Shown here piece after piece: positions 11,502-22,700 of a stretch of 64,000 nt of DNA; within the stretch, counting starts at the first letter, position 1, and each line of letters begins with the position of its first letter. This DNA comes from Aralia elata (lineage: Eukaryota; Streptophyta; Magnoliopsida; Apiales; Araliaceae). The translations under genes were made by a program, and so were the position numbers. The notes under the pieces are model-generated. The model ran no database searches and was not told the origin of the DNA. It worked only from the letters and a program-made list of their open reading frames with translations. The stretch is taken from the NCBI GenBank assembly GCA_034770075.1, contig CM068385.1, positions 44,600,721-44,664,720 of the forward strand, written 5' to 3'.

Positions 11502-11716
11502 CTGTGAAAAAAATAGTATCAAAAGGACTGTACAGGGGTCATTCTCTATCCATAAATAAAAGAGCATGCATCATACAGTTAATAATAAAACAGGTGAATT
11601 CCATAAAATGAAAAAGAAAACTGTGCATAAATAAATAAATGAGTTCAGTACATAGTGCATAAATGAAAAAGAAATCTAAGCAGGTGCCGATATAAAAGGC
11701 CCTATCCTATCCTGGT
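11502..11716 (-). other. Spacer between the two antisense genes
   Basis: On the minus strand these 215 bases follow the stop of gene A and end in a pyrimidine-rich acceptor immediately before the gene B ATG. Tat-2 has the same arrangement (acceptor-like TTTTTACAG before ATG 47182). The region may be an intron of a shared antisense transcript or the 5' UTR of gene B. Confidence 0.45.
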
Positions 11717-13688
11717 CTAAATAAAATCAGTATCATCTATGAAAGCAGGATCCTCGAACTGATCCCCTGGAGTCGTCGAGCTCGGAGGACCAAAGTTCAT
11801 ATCAGGGATGTAGGGATGCGCTGTGGCATCAGATGAACTCGGGCCTGCATCATAACCTGCACCGTCAGGATCGTAGGTGTAAGCCTCCTCTGGGGTCCGG
11901 CCCAACCCCCGAATAAACAGCGACAACTGATCTACCTGACGGGTCAATGAGGCGATCTGCTCAGCGTGGGTAGGGGTCCGAACACAGGCAGCCCAATCGG
12001 TCATCGTCACCGAGCCTGGAACCATATCTCCAAGAAAGAAAGTGGCCCGAGTCTGAGGACCGATGGTGCGGGGCACCCACCATGTACGGAATGCATCACT
12101 CGTAGTGGGACCCGTGGAAAGCATCCGACCATCCTCCCCGGCGAGCATGATCTCCGAGGGCTGAGAATCCAGCGGCCAGAAAGTAGTGAAAGAAAGGGAG
12201 TGCGGGATGCGGATCTCTCCAGTGACGCATCTGAATGCGCGCTCTCCCAGATACATCACCCAGCCTCCAACACTCTGCAAAGTGAGGCGGCGGGTGGAAA
12301 GCTCGAACTCCGGGCCGGAAGGATGCCCGTCAGCAAACCCCACAGTCAGATGATCGGAGAGGTAGGGAATCCAGACGACCTCTGCAGCCGTGATCAGCTC
12401 CAGCTGGATGCGACAGTGTGCAAAACTGCCAGACACGGGGACCTCCTCGAGAGTACTGTGATGCCATCGCCGACCCCGAGGATAAGTGTCCGGGCCCAGA
12501 GTAGTGATAGGCCTCAGACATGGCAGCCGCTCGTAAGCCCAGAACTGTGAATAGAAACAAGGCAAGGCATGAGTCACTATCAAATACAGAAAAGAGATGA
12601 AAGGAAAAGAAATACAGTAAGAGAGAGGAGGAGGGGACTCACCAACAGAAAGTGGTAGAAGCCGAGCCAGGCATCAGTCTGTTCCCTCCGAGCGTAGGCG
12701 CATGCCGTGGAGGAAGTAGGCAAAGGTGAATGACCCCCAGTCATAGTCACCGATGCGGTCCACGTCTCTGACCGCTCCTACGACGCTGAAATGAATGGTA
12801 GAGGAGTTGTTCCCCAGAAAACAACCCCTCATGATGGTCAGGAACAGGCGTCGTAGCAGAATGTCCCTGGTGCCCTGATCCGCGGGAATGGGCAGTGCGT
12901 ACAGACCCCCGACTGCATCGACAGCCAAGGCACCAGATCGGATACTGCGGGCCTTAAAGACCCGATCCTCAGCACCGAAGCCCAATAAAGCTCGGACCTC
13001 CACTGGAGTGATATCAAGATCCAGGGGGACACGGGACCCGGTGAACTCAATGCCCGTAATGTACCTCCAATCCCAGGGAGTCAGCACGACCTCACAGTCA
13101 AGAAGATGGAGAGACTGCGTATGGTGGAACCATCGCTCGGATAAAGCCCTCATGTAACCCCAGGGGCACTGGCGGGGGATGATAGTGAAGAAATGTCGAA
13201 AGCCCCAAGAGTCCACCATCGCTCGATAATCACTGTGCAGGGCCGCGTAAAGGGAGTAGATGTTGAACCAGTTACCCCTCGGCTGGGTAAACTCAGGCAC
13301 CTGTGAAAATCACCAATGGGTCAATCCAGATAAAACCGGAAATTGAGAAATCAAGAACAAATGAAAAGCCGAATCGAGGATACCTCATTAGCCACAAGAG
13401 ATGCCGAGGGATGACGACTGAGATCCCGACCCAATAGATCGGGTATCTGGACAGAAGCGCCAGATAGGGTGCGATGAGTGGGGGGAGCTGATGTGCTGGA
13501 AGACGGCTCCTCCACCGCAACCTCCGGAGGAGCAACCTCCTCAACGTCCGGGTGATCAGGACGGATGACTGACTCCGCCAAGCGACGAGCCTGACAGGTA
13601 CGAGGGGAATAGGGGCAGGTGCAGCCCTACGACGGCGAACACCCGAAGTCCGAGAGGCGGAGGAGCTACTGGGCGCATCACGATCCAT
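11717..13688 (-). pseudogene. Antisense gene A of Tat-1: plant mobile domain (PMD) protein, three exons
   Basis: Inferred exons are 13688-13384, 13300-12643 and 12544-11717. The introns have GT/AG ends (GAG/GTATCC...TTTTCACAG and TTG/GTGAGT...TATTCACAG) and both are phase 0. Exon 1 is Ser/Arg/Pro-rich (MDRDAPSSSSASRTSG). Exon 2 holds the domain start: RGNWFNIYSLYAAL, MRALSERWFHHTQSLHLL, CEVVLTPWDWRYITGIEF. Exon 3 begins FWAYERLPCLRP, a typical PMD block, and ends in an acidic tail (DDTDFI). The match is to the aminotransferase-like plant mobile domain, a family shared between transposons and host silencing proteins (MAIN/MAIL). One frame slip lies near 13600 and one near 12685. Tat-2 keeps the same exon-intron pattern, so the gene is long established in the lineage. 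Function for the element is unknown. Confidence 0.8.
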
Positions 13689-13792
13689 AGCTGGAATAGA
13701 ACGGGCGAGAAAGAAGGTAAGTTCCCTTTTAAAATTATGTAATGAACATTCTGAATTTCTAGCCTCATCATATGATTAATGCAACATGATGC

Positions 13793-13797
<5 letters not shown>

Positions 13798-13832
<35 letters not shown>
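13798..13832. repeat. A35 homopolymer upstream of antisense gene A
   Basis: There are thirty-five consecutive A on the plus strand (T on the antisense strand), 110 bases upstream of the gene A ATG. It lies inside the putative 5' intron of the antisense transcript. The length may be imprecise in assembly. Confidence 0.9.
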
Positions 13833-13834
<2 letters not shown>

Positions 13835-14320
13835 GGCAGAGTTCCGTTTGTAAATTGAACATCCCAGGCATAAGCCAAACGTGTTTTCCATCAATCAAAG
13901 CCTCAAACAGATTTAAATTGCATTCATATGTGTAATTACATCATGTAATGCATGTTTCTCTTGCAGAAAAAGAGTAACAACATGTGGGACCGCCTCATGA
14001 ACATAAAATAGGACTCACATAATTGATACATAGCATGTATATATGATGGTACATTGCATAAACATTGTAAAGCATACATTTTATCTCTAAACATGCAAAT
14101 AGTCCAATGTATAGCAAAACATTGACGAAATTGAAAAGTGACCGGTCAAAGTATTACCTGTGGCGCGTAGATCAATCCTACCGGAGCAGTTTTTGCAGGA
14201 AAGTTCAAAAAATTCGACAAAGGGGCCTAGCGAACCAGAAAAATCGAGAGAATCTCTTTGAATTGCAAGTTGAAAGTGACAGATCTGGAGGCGGGAGGCT
14301 GCTTATGATCCCGATCTTGG
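13833..14320 (-). promoter_or_regulatory. Probable 5' region of the antisense genes (5' UTR exon and donor)
   Basis: On the minus strand a good donor, CACAG/GTAATAC, lies at 14158/14157. An acceptor (TCTATTCCAG) sits two bases before ATG 13688. Tat-2 has a donor-like GG/GTAACGC at the matching place (about 62878) and an acceptor-like TGTTTAG before its ATG. A non-coding first exon upstream of 14158 and a promoter nearer the palindromes and tandem array are therefore plausible. No TATA box was located with confidence. Confidence 0.4.
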
Positions 14321-14382
14321 CCGCAGATGTATCTGCGGCTGGCCGCAGATCCATCTGCGGCTGGCCGCAGATCCATCTGCGG
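14321..14382. repeat. Three tandem 18-bp palindromes inside Tat-1
   Basis: CCGCAGAT-NN-ATCTGCGG occurs at 14321-14338, 14343-14360 and 14365-14382 with an exact 22-bp period. It is the same motif as in both LTRs. It could fold into three stacked hairpins or bind a dimeric protein; no function is shown by the sequence itself. Confidence 0.9.
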
Positions 14383-14445
14383 CTGGCCTTGGTGGGCCCC
14401 ACCTTGCTCCCTTGAAGCCATTTGACGTGTTGAAGTGAAAAGTTT

Positions 14446-15608
14446 ACGCGAGGGGTGACCGGCGACGATACCCGGCCCCGACGAGACGATCGACCGGCGA
14501 CGATAACCGGCGATCACGAGATGGATGTCCGGCGACGATAACCGGCTCCGACAGATAACCAACCGGCGACGATAACCGGGGGTTACGAGATGGGTGACCG
14601 GCGACGATACCCGGCCCCGACACGACGATCGACCGGCGACGATAACCGGCGATCACGAGATGGATGTCCGGCGACGATAACCGGCTCCGACAGATAACCA
14701 ACCGGCGACGATAACCGGGGGTTACGAGATGGGTGTCCTGAGACGAGACCCGGCCCCGTCACGACGATCGACCGGCGACGATAACCGGCGATCACGAGAT
14801 GGATGTCCGGCGACGATAACCGGCTCCGACCGATAACCAACCGGCGACGATAACCGGGGGTTACGAGATGGGTGACCGGCGACGATGCCCGGCCCCGACG
14901 AGACGATCGACCGGCGACGATAACCGGCGATCACGAGATGGATGTCCGGCGACGATAACCGGCTCCGACAGATAACCAACCGGCGACGATAACCGGGGGT
15001 TACGAGATGGGTGACCGGCGACGATACCCGGCCCCGACGAGACGATCGACCGGCGACGATAACCGGCGATCACGAGATGGATGACCGGCGACGATAACCG
15101 GCTCCGACAGATAACCAACCGGTGACGATAACCGGGGGTTACGAGATGGGTGACCGGCGACGATACCCGGCCCCGACATGACGATCGACCGGCGACGATA
15201 ACCGGCGATCACGAGATGGATGACCGGCGACGATAACCGGCTCCGACCAGATATACCTCCGGTGACGATAACCGGGGGTTACGAGATGGGTGACCGGCGA
15301 CGATACCCGGCCCCGACGAGACGATCGACCGGCGACGATAACCGGCGATCACGAGATGGATGACCGGCGACGATAACCGGCTCCGACAAGATAACCAACC
15401 GGCGACGATAACCGGGGGTTACGAGATGGGTGACCGGCGACGATACCCGGCCCCGACGAGACGATCGACCGGCGACGATAACCGGCGATCACGAGATGGA
15501 TGTCCGGCGACGATAACCGGCTCCGACAAGATAACCAACCGGCGACGATAACCGGGGGTTACGCGATGGGTGACCGGCGATGATACCCGGCCCCGAACGA
15601 GACGATAG
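14446..15608. repeat. 139-bp tandem array (about 8.4 copies) before the 3' LTR
   Basis: The monomer is 139 bp with near-perfect periodicity. Each monomer contains four ~35-bp sub-repeats built on CCGGCGACGATAACCGG, so there are about 33 sub-units. The array is rich in GC and CpG compared with its AT-rich surroundings. The sub-repeats begin and end in CCGG, giving short inverted repeats. Open frames on the minus strand (85 codons) arise only from the repeat. Tandem arrays in the hypervariable 3' untranslated region are a known trait of Tat/Ogre elements. Confidence 0.95.
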
Positions 15609-15821
15609 ATTGAAGGAGTGAACCCAAAGACTAACGAACACGGTCAAGGGGTTGATACATTGACACTCTTACGAATGTCTTGCATGCATTGCATCTTATG
15701 TTGCATCATAAGCTATATGTGTGGCATCATGTATGTACTGTCATTCTTACGCACTGTCATTCATGCATCGAGTGTCTATTCTTTATCCTGTTCATTTCAT
15801 TTATCATTCCATAAACATGAT
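15609..15821 (+). other. Spacer between tandem array and PPT
   Basis: This AT-rich stretch with several TGCAT/ATGCA words has no gene. A similar stretch precedes the LTR start of Tat-2 (63736-63910), with shared TTCATTTCATT and ATAAACATGATA, which helps locate that LTR. Confidence 0.55.
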
Positions 15822-15834
15822 AAAGAGGGGCAGC
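15822..15834 (+). other. Polypurine tract of Tat-1
   Basis: AAAGAGGGGCAGC lies immediately before the TGTAGTCACCC start of the 3' LTR. This is the expected primer site for plus-strand DNA synthesis. Confidence 0.8.
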
Positions 15835-17872
15835 TGTAGTCACCCAAATTTTGCACTTCCTATACTAACCATGACAGGAGGGCAAATTCGTCCATTGGAC
15901 CGGCCTGCGAGACGGAGGGTGAACATAAGTGCGAACACTTAGAGCCACCACGACGACTTGCGATCAAGGCCGTCCGAAATGAGCATGCCGAATGATGTGT
16001 CACGTCCCGCAATAATTTCCGGACTGCAAAATACAAGCCTTTCGGATAAAACTGACGGCGCGACGCGAGAATCGAGGTGCGGTGCGAGAACCGAGGAGAA
16101 TTAAATAATCAAAGTGGAAGGTGTGCTGAGTGGGGGGTGGGCGCCAGCCAGCCGCAGATAGATCTGCGGCCAGCCGCAGATGTATCTGCGGCTGGCTTTG
16201 GGCCAGCCTATATCAACCATTTCTTCTCAGCATACAGGGAGTTCGGAAATTTTTGGGAGAAGAAGAAAATCAGCAGGGAAACAACAGCAGAAAATAAAGA
16301 AAAGAGGAAGAATTAGCATAGATTTTGCAATCAAATAGGAGAGAAAAGTAAGAAAAAAAGAGAGGAATAATATTTTTGTGATTTGATTGTATCACATAAT
16401 ACTTTTTCTTCTATTCAAATACACAAATTTAGATCCATTTTGATCTCATTTGCAAGGTGAAAATCTCCTCAATTTTGTAATTTCTATCATATCTTTTGGT
16501 CAAATGAAATGAAGTTTTCATATGATTATGGAATAATAAATTAGGGAGTATTAGTGAGGGTTCCATTTGGAACAAAATTCTTCCTAATAACCCGATGATA
16601 TTTATTTATTGATTTCTTGTTTGTTTGTTTTTTTGGTGTTCTATTGACATAGGTTCTTTTAGATCTCTATTTTGGGATGTCTTGGTATTGGTTAGATTAT
16701 CCGTATTGGTTATTTCTTGTAAAATCCGATTGTGGGTGTGTGGAAATTTGGTTGTGAGCCTAGGAAAGCGACCCCGTGGTCCAAATCCGATGATGGACGT
16801 ATCTTGATGTATGTAGCGGGTAGGATGTAGTCTCTTTGTAAATATGTAATATTGGGCCTTAAAACGACGCCAAGGCGGAATCGGGTTTAAGGCCCCCGTA
16901 ATAATGAAGTGTGTGATTGTGGGTGTTGGGGTTATTTGGATGGTTTACATGCCCATGAATAACCCCAATGCATTTTATGCTTGATTTGATTTACGACACG
17001 AAATTGATTTCGAAGCTAAACAATGAAGATCTTCATAAAATCAATCAAACTAGGTTGTTAGCATCACGAGGCTTAAAATGAGAAGTGCTAATGAAATGTT
17101 GATTTCTATGTAAACGAGAAGGCCAAAAAGAAATCGTTTCCAAAACATCACACAAAAACGATTTTATAAAATAAGTAACGTTTTATTAAATCTTTGTGCA
17201 TAGGGTTGAAAGAGATCCTAGAAGTTGCCTATCATTTGAGTTACGAAAGCAACGTATAGATCTCGATTCCTATTTTGACAAAGGTTTAAAACTCTTGTTT
17301 TGCCAAAACGACACCTAATGAAAATCTCATAGTTTTGGACAATAAAAATCAAACTTTTCTCATAAAGCTTTCTCGTATATACCGAAAAGACATTCCGAAG
17401 CGTTATCAAATTAAAGCATGATTTTCCCTAAAATCCAAATGATTCTTTCATACGAACTCACCACATCATTCACATAGGCACACACACACACACATTCGCA
17501 CACCTATATACCCACATTCATGAATTAAAGGATAGGAAAGCATCAAGATTGCGGTAATCGTGTTTCACGGAAGTCGAGGGGTGCCTAACACCTTCCCCTC
17601 ACTTAAGCAAGCCCCCGAACTCTATGGATCTCGATTCGCAGACCAATTAATTCGGAGTCACACATGAGCCAGCGATTTATAAAAAACGAGAACTCGGATG
17701 AGTTGGTACATCCATTTCAAATATACCAACTGGCGACTCTGGTTAATTGGCTCATCATAAAACGCGATCTTTCAAAACCCCGTCGACATCCACGCCGACC
17801 TTTTCCAAACGTCATCTAAATCAAAAGGCTAGAATTGGAAAAGACGAGAAACCGAAAAACCCGGCGTCGACA
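15835..17872 (+). repeat. 3' LTR of Tat-1 (2038 bp, complete)
   Basis: It begins TGTAGTCACCC after the PPT and ends GTCGACA at 17872, where sequence turns abruptly into the 2.15-kb array. From 16094 it matches 1-1774 almost perfectly, which points to a very recent insertion. It contains the paired palindromes (16152-16191) and a PBS-like CAACTGGCGACTCTGG at about 17727-17742. Confidence 0.93.
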
Positions 17873-17892
17873 ACCTTTGTTTTGCAGCAAAT

Positions 17893-18399
17893 ATGTATGG
17901 ATATAATTGTGAAAGTACTTATGGGTCTCGAAGGAATTCTTTCCAAGGCGAGAATGATCCTGACGCGTATATGAGATGGGAAAACAGGATGGAGCGAGAG
18001 TTTGGCTACCATAATTATTTCGAGCATAGGAAGTTCTAACTAGCGATTCAAGAGTTTTTCGATCATGCAATTACATGGTGGGTTCAGTTTAAGCGTCGTA
18101 GGATAAATTATGGAGAGCATCTGATCGAGACATGGGAAGAATTGAAAACCGTAATGAAGAAGCAGTTTGGTCCAATACAGTTTAATAGGAGGAACGAGTA
18201 TGCAACTCCAAGATATGTCGATCAACTTTCAAGGCGTTCAACTTGGGATGATGAGAGGAAGGATCATAGGCAGGGAGATTCGCATCGGAGACAGTCACGA
18301 GAAACTTCTATGGTGTATAGGGAACCAGTATTTTCTATGGAGGTAAAAGAGGACATCATGGATTCGGTTCGTAAGGTGATGGAGGCATGTTTAAAGTAA
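17893..18399 (+). pseudogene. gag fragment of array unit U1
   Basis: Same as the U2 fragment, but codon 49 is TAA (18037-18039) where the other units have CAA. The frame is otherwise open to 18399. Tat-1 has replaced the leader upstream of 17873, so the usual acceptor region is incomplete here. Confidence 0.85.
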
Positions 18400-20046
18400 T
18401 CACAAGAAACTACTACGGTGCAAGAGGAGCAAGATCAGTCGAGTGAGGAAGAAGATGTAATAGAATGTGCAGTCTAAGGAGAATTATTAGGATCCAATGT
18501 ACTAGATGAAGTCTATGAACAAAAGGAAGAAAATAGATGTGAAAGTAAACGACAAGAGGAAAGTGAACAAGAGATTGTGAGCAAAAAAAAAGTGAAAACA
18601 AAGTTGAGTGTGAAAAGAAAAGAGAGATTGAGAAAAAAGAGAATGAAAAAAATAGAGAGATTGAAAATAGTGAAATTGAAAACAAACGAGAGAAAGAAAA
18701 TCACACGGAATTTCAGTAGAGCTTCACACGGCAGTGCAAGATCCGAATGCGGCAAGGGAAAGAAAATCAATTACACACGGCATTGCCGGGAATTTTAGAT
18801 TCTAGAAAATTAGTTTTTAATACCAATGTAATTAGGATTTTATTTAGCTAGAATTGTTATCCCAAATCAATTATTATTTCCTTATGTAATTAAGGCTTCT
18901 TTTTATTAGTATTAATAGAAATGGATGATGTAATTAAAAAACACTTCAATAAAATTCAGATTAATAAAATTTCTCTTGTGAGATTATTCTCCTTTTTGGT
19001 TCTTTGAGAACTCTCGAACTGTTCATGCTTTTTCTGTGAAGTTCAAAATTAACTTATCATACGACAGATTATAGTTGTGTGTGGCGTCTTCTACCGCATC
19101 AATCATTGATTGTACCAAGGTTACCCCTTATATATAAGCGAGAGGTCAAGGTGTCATTGATGTTCCATTCAACGCAGCTTCCTTGCGTGATCGATTGTAC
19201 CAAGGTTCTCGTCTGTTTATAGGCATTGGGTTAAGGTGTCGTGAGCGTTCCACCTTATATCTTGCTAGAAACGATCCGGGCGACGACCACCTCACGCGAG
19301 CGTGCCGTGGAGTCTATCAGTTCTTCTTCCTTCCAATGATGCCCCTATTTCGAGCATTACTTCACAACGACCTGAGGTTCATCTCATAGACATTCAAGTT
19401 ATATCCAAATGTGAAGCTGATGTCTCAGAACTTTCCCAGACTCTTCATATATGCCAGAAAGACAATATTATATAGCAAATCTTCTTCAGGATCATACAAT
19501 AAGGTAACCTGTATTTCTCTTACTACTCATTTACCTTTTTATTCATTTCTTTCTTGTAATGATGGGTTCTCGTAGGATCTTCTTCTACGTTCACTGAACA
19601 ACCTTCTACCCCTAATTTCTATGTTGAGTCTGACCCAAATTCTCTGTTCATAGAGTTTCAACACTCTATGGATGATGTAAATTCACCACTTTCTCAATTC
19701 GTAGAGTCCCAACACTCTACGGATGATGTAAATAAAACTAACTCCAAATTCGTAGAGTCCTAACACTATACGGATGACTCACATACTACTAACTCACCGA
19801 TCGTTTTAGGAGTCCCAAAACCCTATGATCAATACTGAAAATACTAGTTCTCCTACACGCATTCCTACATAACCACACTTAACGAGCGAAAAAAGGCAAG
19901 AGTAATGAGATTATTAGAGGTTAAAAGCCAATTGAGCTATACACGAGTGATTTCATAATTGTGCAATACATTGTTTGAGCGAAACACATAAGGTAGTGTG
20001 TGAGAAAAATTTTTCTTTATCTACTAACCTTTGTTTTGCAGCAAAT

Positions 20047-20553
20047 ATGTATGGATATAATTGTGAAAGTACTTATGGGTCTCGAAGGAATTCTTTCCAA
20101 GGCGAGAATGATCCTGACGCGTATATGAGATGGGAAAACAGGATGGAGCGAGAGTTTGGCTACCATAATTATTTCGAGCATAGGAAGTTCCAACTAGCGA
20201 TTCAAGAGTTTTTTGATCATGCAATTACATGGTGGGTTCAGTTTAAGCGTCGTAGGATAAATTATGGAGAGCATCCGATCGAGACATGGGAAGAATTGAA
20301 AACCGTAATGAAGAAGCAGTTTGGTCCAATACAGTTTAATAGGAGGAACGAGTATGCAACTCCAAGATATGTCGATCAACTTTCAAGGCGTTCAACTTGG
20401 GATGATGAGAGGAAGGATCATAGGCAGGGAGATTCGCATCGGAGACCGTCACGAGAAACTTCTATGGTGTATAGGGAACCAGTATTTTCTATGGAGGTAA
20501 AAGAGGACATCATGGATTCGGTTCGTAAGGTGATGGAGGCATGTTTAAAGTAA
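20047..20553 (+). pseudogene. gag fragment of array unit U2 (open, 168 aa)
   Basis: This is the capsid-like part of a Ty3/gypsy Gag. DPDAYMRWENRMEREFGY opens the core, AIQEFFDHAITWW and PIETWEELKTVMKKQFGP follow, and the end is a polar segment stopping at TAA 20551-20553. I take ATG 20047 as start because TACTAAC and TTTGTTTTGCAG, a branch-point and acceptor pair, end just before it. The frame can be extended upstream to 19975. Behind the stop, the same frame continues with acidic codons (EEQDQSSEEEDVIECA) and only one further stop before a Lys/Glu-rich run, so the original protein was longer. No zinc knuckle, protease or RT follows in the unit. Confidence 0.85.
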
Positions 20554-21720
20554 TCACAAGAAACTACTACGGTGCAAGAGGAGCAAGATCAGTCGAGTGA
20601 GGAAGAAGATGTAATAGAATGTGCAATCTAAGGAGAATTATTAGGATCCAATGTACTAGATGAAGTCTATGAACAAAAGGAAGAAAATAGATGTGAAAGT
20701 AAACGACAAGAGGAAAGTGAACAAGAGATTGTGAGCAAAAAAAAAGTGAAAACAAAGTTGAGTGTGAAAAGAAAAGAGAGATTGAGAAAAAAGAGAATGA
20801 AAAAAATAGAGAGATTGAAAAGAGTGAAATTGAAAACAAACGAGAGAAAGAAAATCACACGGAATTTCAGTAGAGCTTCACACGGCAGTGCAAGATCCGA
20901 ATGCGGCAAGGGAAAGAAAATCAATTACACGGCATTGCGGGAATTTTAGATTCTAGAAAATTAGTTTTTAATACCAATGTAATTAGGATTTTATTTAGCT
21001 AGAATTGTTATCCCAAATCAATTATTATTTCCTTATGTAATTAAGGCTTCTTTTTATTAGTATTAATAGAAATGGATGATGTAATTAAAAAACACTTCAA
21101 TAAAATTCAGATTAATAAAATTTCTCTTGTGAGATTATTCTCCTTTTTGGTTCTTTGAGAACTCTCGAACTGTTCATGCTTTTTCTGTGAAGTTCAAAAT
21201 TAACTTATCATACGACAGATTATAGTTGTGTGTGGCGTCTTCTACCGCATCAATCATTGATTGTACCAAGGTTACCCCTTATATATAAGCGAGAGGTCAA
21301 GGTGTCATTGATGTTCCATTCAACGCAGCTTCCTTGCGTGATCGATTGTACCAAGGTTCTCGTCTGTTTATAGGCATTGGGTTAAGGTGTCGTGAGCGTT
21401 CCACCTTATATCTTGCTAGAAACGATCCGGGCGACGACCACCTCACGCAAGCGTGCCGTGGAGTCTATCAGTTCTTCTTCCTTCCAATGATGCCCCTATT
21501 TCGAGCATTACTTCACAACGACCTGAGGTTCATCTCATAGACATTCAAGTTATATCCAAATGTGAAGCTGATGTCTCAGAACTTTCCCAGACTCTTCATA
21601 TATGCCAGAAAGACAATATTATATAGCAAATCTTCTTCAGGATCATACAATAAGGTAACCTGTATTTCTCTTACTACTCATTTACCTTTTTATTCATTTC
21701 TTTCTTGTAATGATGGGTTC
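20554..21720 (+). repeat. LTR-like and leader segment of a unit (shown for U2)
   Basis: After a Lys/Glu-rich remnant (20690-20880) comes AT-rich sequence with TCAATAAAATTCAG and CTCCTTTTTGGTTCTTTGAG, features I associate with the 3' part of gypsy LTRs. From about 21259 to 21410 two diverged ~88-bp repeats begin ATTGTACCAAGGTT. No PBS or second LTR copy is visible, so the unit is not a complete element. A 68-codon frame (21334-21540) recurs in every unit only because the DNA is repeated. Confidence 0.55.
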
Positions 21721-22026
21721 TCGTAGCATCTTCTTCTACGTTCACTGAACAACCTTCTACCCCTAATTTCTGTGTTGAGTCTGACCCAAATTCTCCGTTC
21801 ATAGAGTTTCAACACTCTATGGATGATGTAAATTCACCACTTTCTCAATTCGTAGAGTCCCAACACTCTACGGATGATGTAAATAAAACTAACTCCAAAT
21901 TCGTAGAGTCCTAACACTATACGGATGACTCACATACTACTAACTCACCGATCGTAGAGTCCCAAAACCCTATGATCAATACTGAAAATACTAGTTCTCC
22001 TACACGCATTCCTACATAACCACACT
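21721..22026 (+). pseudogene. Ser/Thr-rich pol-linker-like reading frame at the end of a unit (U2)
   Basis: From about 21718 the frame reads a Ser/Thr/Pro-rich chain (SSTFTEQPSTPNFYVESD) and then imperfect 17-residue repeats (FVESQHSTDDVNKTNS). Stops occur within it. The composition resembles the spacer between integrase and RT of copia elements, but it is too short for a firm call. It ends at the unit joint. Confidence 0.4.
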
Positions 22027-22193
22027 TAACGAGCGAAAAAAGGCAAGAGTAATGAGATTATTAGAGGTTAAAAGCCAATTGAGCTATACACGAGTGATTT
22101 CATAATTGTGCAATACATTGTTTGAGCAAAACACATAAGGTAGTGTGTGAGAAAAATTTTTCTTTATCTACTAACCTTTGTTTTGCAGCAAAT

Positions 22194-22700
22194 ATGTATG
22201 GATATAATTGTGAAAGTACTTATGGGTCTCGAAGGAATTCTTTCCAAGGCGAGAATGATCCTGACGCGTATATGAGATGGGAAAACAGGATGGAGCGAGA
22301 GTTTGGCTACCATAATTATTTCGAGCATAGGAAGTTCCAACTAGCGATTCAAGAGTTTTTCGATCATGCAATTACATGGTGGGTTCAGTTTAAGCGTCGT
22401 AGGATAAATTATGGAGAGCATCCGATCGAGACATGGGAAGAATTGAAAACCGTAATGAAGAAGCAGTTTGGTCCAATACAGTTTAATAGGAGGAACGAGT
22501 ATGCAACTCTAAGATATGTCGATCAACTTTCAAGGCGTTCAACTTGGGATGATGAGAGGAAGGATCATAGGCAGGGAGATTCGCATCGGAGACCGTCACG
22601 AGAAACTTCTATGGTGTATAGGGAACCAGTATTTTCTATGGAGGTAAAAGAGGACATCATGGATTCGGTTCGTAAGGTGATGGAGGCATGTTTAAAGTAA
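22194..22700 (+). pseudogene. gag fragment of array unit U3 (open, 168 aa)
   Basis: It is identical to U2 apart from a few substitutions, including CTA for CCA near 22508. The frame is open from ATG 22194 to TAA 22698-22700, and the acceptor-like leader is intact. Confidence 0.85.

Larger units (their letters stand above)
1..17872 (+). mobile_element. Tat-1: Ty3/gypsy element of the Tat (Ogre-like) clade, 5' end outside window
   Basis: The element is bounded by a direct repeat (1-1774 matches 16094-17872). Inside, in order, are a PBS, gag, aspartic protease, RT, RNase H, a second RNase H of archaeal type, integrase, two antisense genes, a tandem array and a PPT. The second RNase H between the ordinary RNase H and integrase is known as a hallmark of the Tat clade, and the PBS fits the Arg-tRNA type I recall for Ogre-like elements. 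The coding strand is interrupted by many one-base shifts. The 3' LTR abuts 17873 directly. The expected 5-bp target duplication (ACCTT, 17873-17877) cannot be checked because the left flank lies outside the window. Confidence 0.93.

Noticed and set aside
11966..12550. 194-codon plus-strand ORF in the Tat-1 antisense region
   Set aside because: The minus strand carries the PMD exon conserved in Tat-2; the plus frame shows no conserved motif.
14444..15212. Series of 85-codon ORFs on the minus strand, spaced 139 bp
   Set aside because: They are the same tandem repeat read again; 139 is not a multiple of three and the frames have no protein-like character.
18413..18770. Phe/Ser/Leu-rich minus ORFs (MFSISLFSISLFFSFSF), like membrane proteins, in every array unit
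   Set aside because: They are the complement of a Lys/Glu-rich, AG-rich gag tail on the plus strand.
21334..21540. 68-codon ORF (MRDRLYQGSRLFIG) present in all array units
   Set aside because: Its repetition only reflects the identical DNA; it crosses a diverged internal repeat of the leader and has no known motif.
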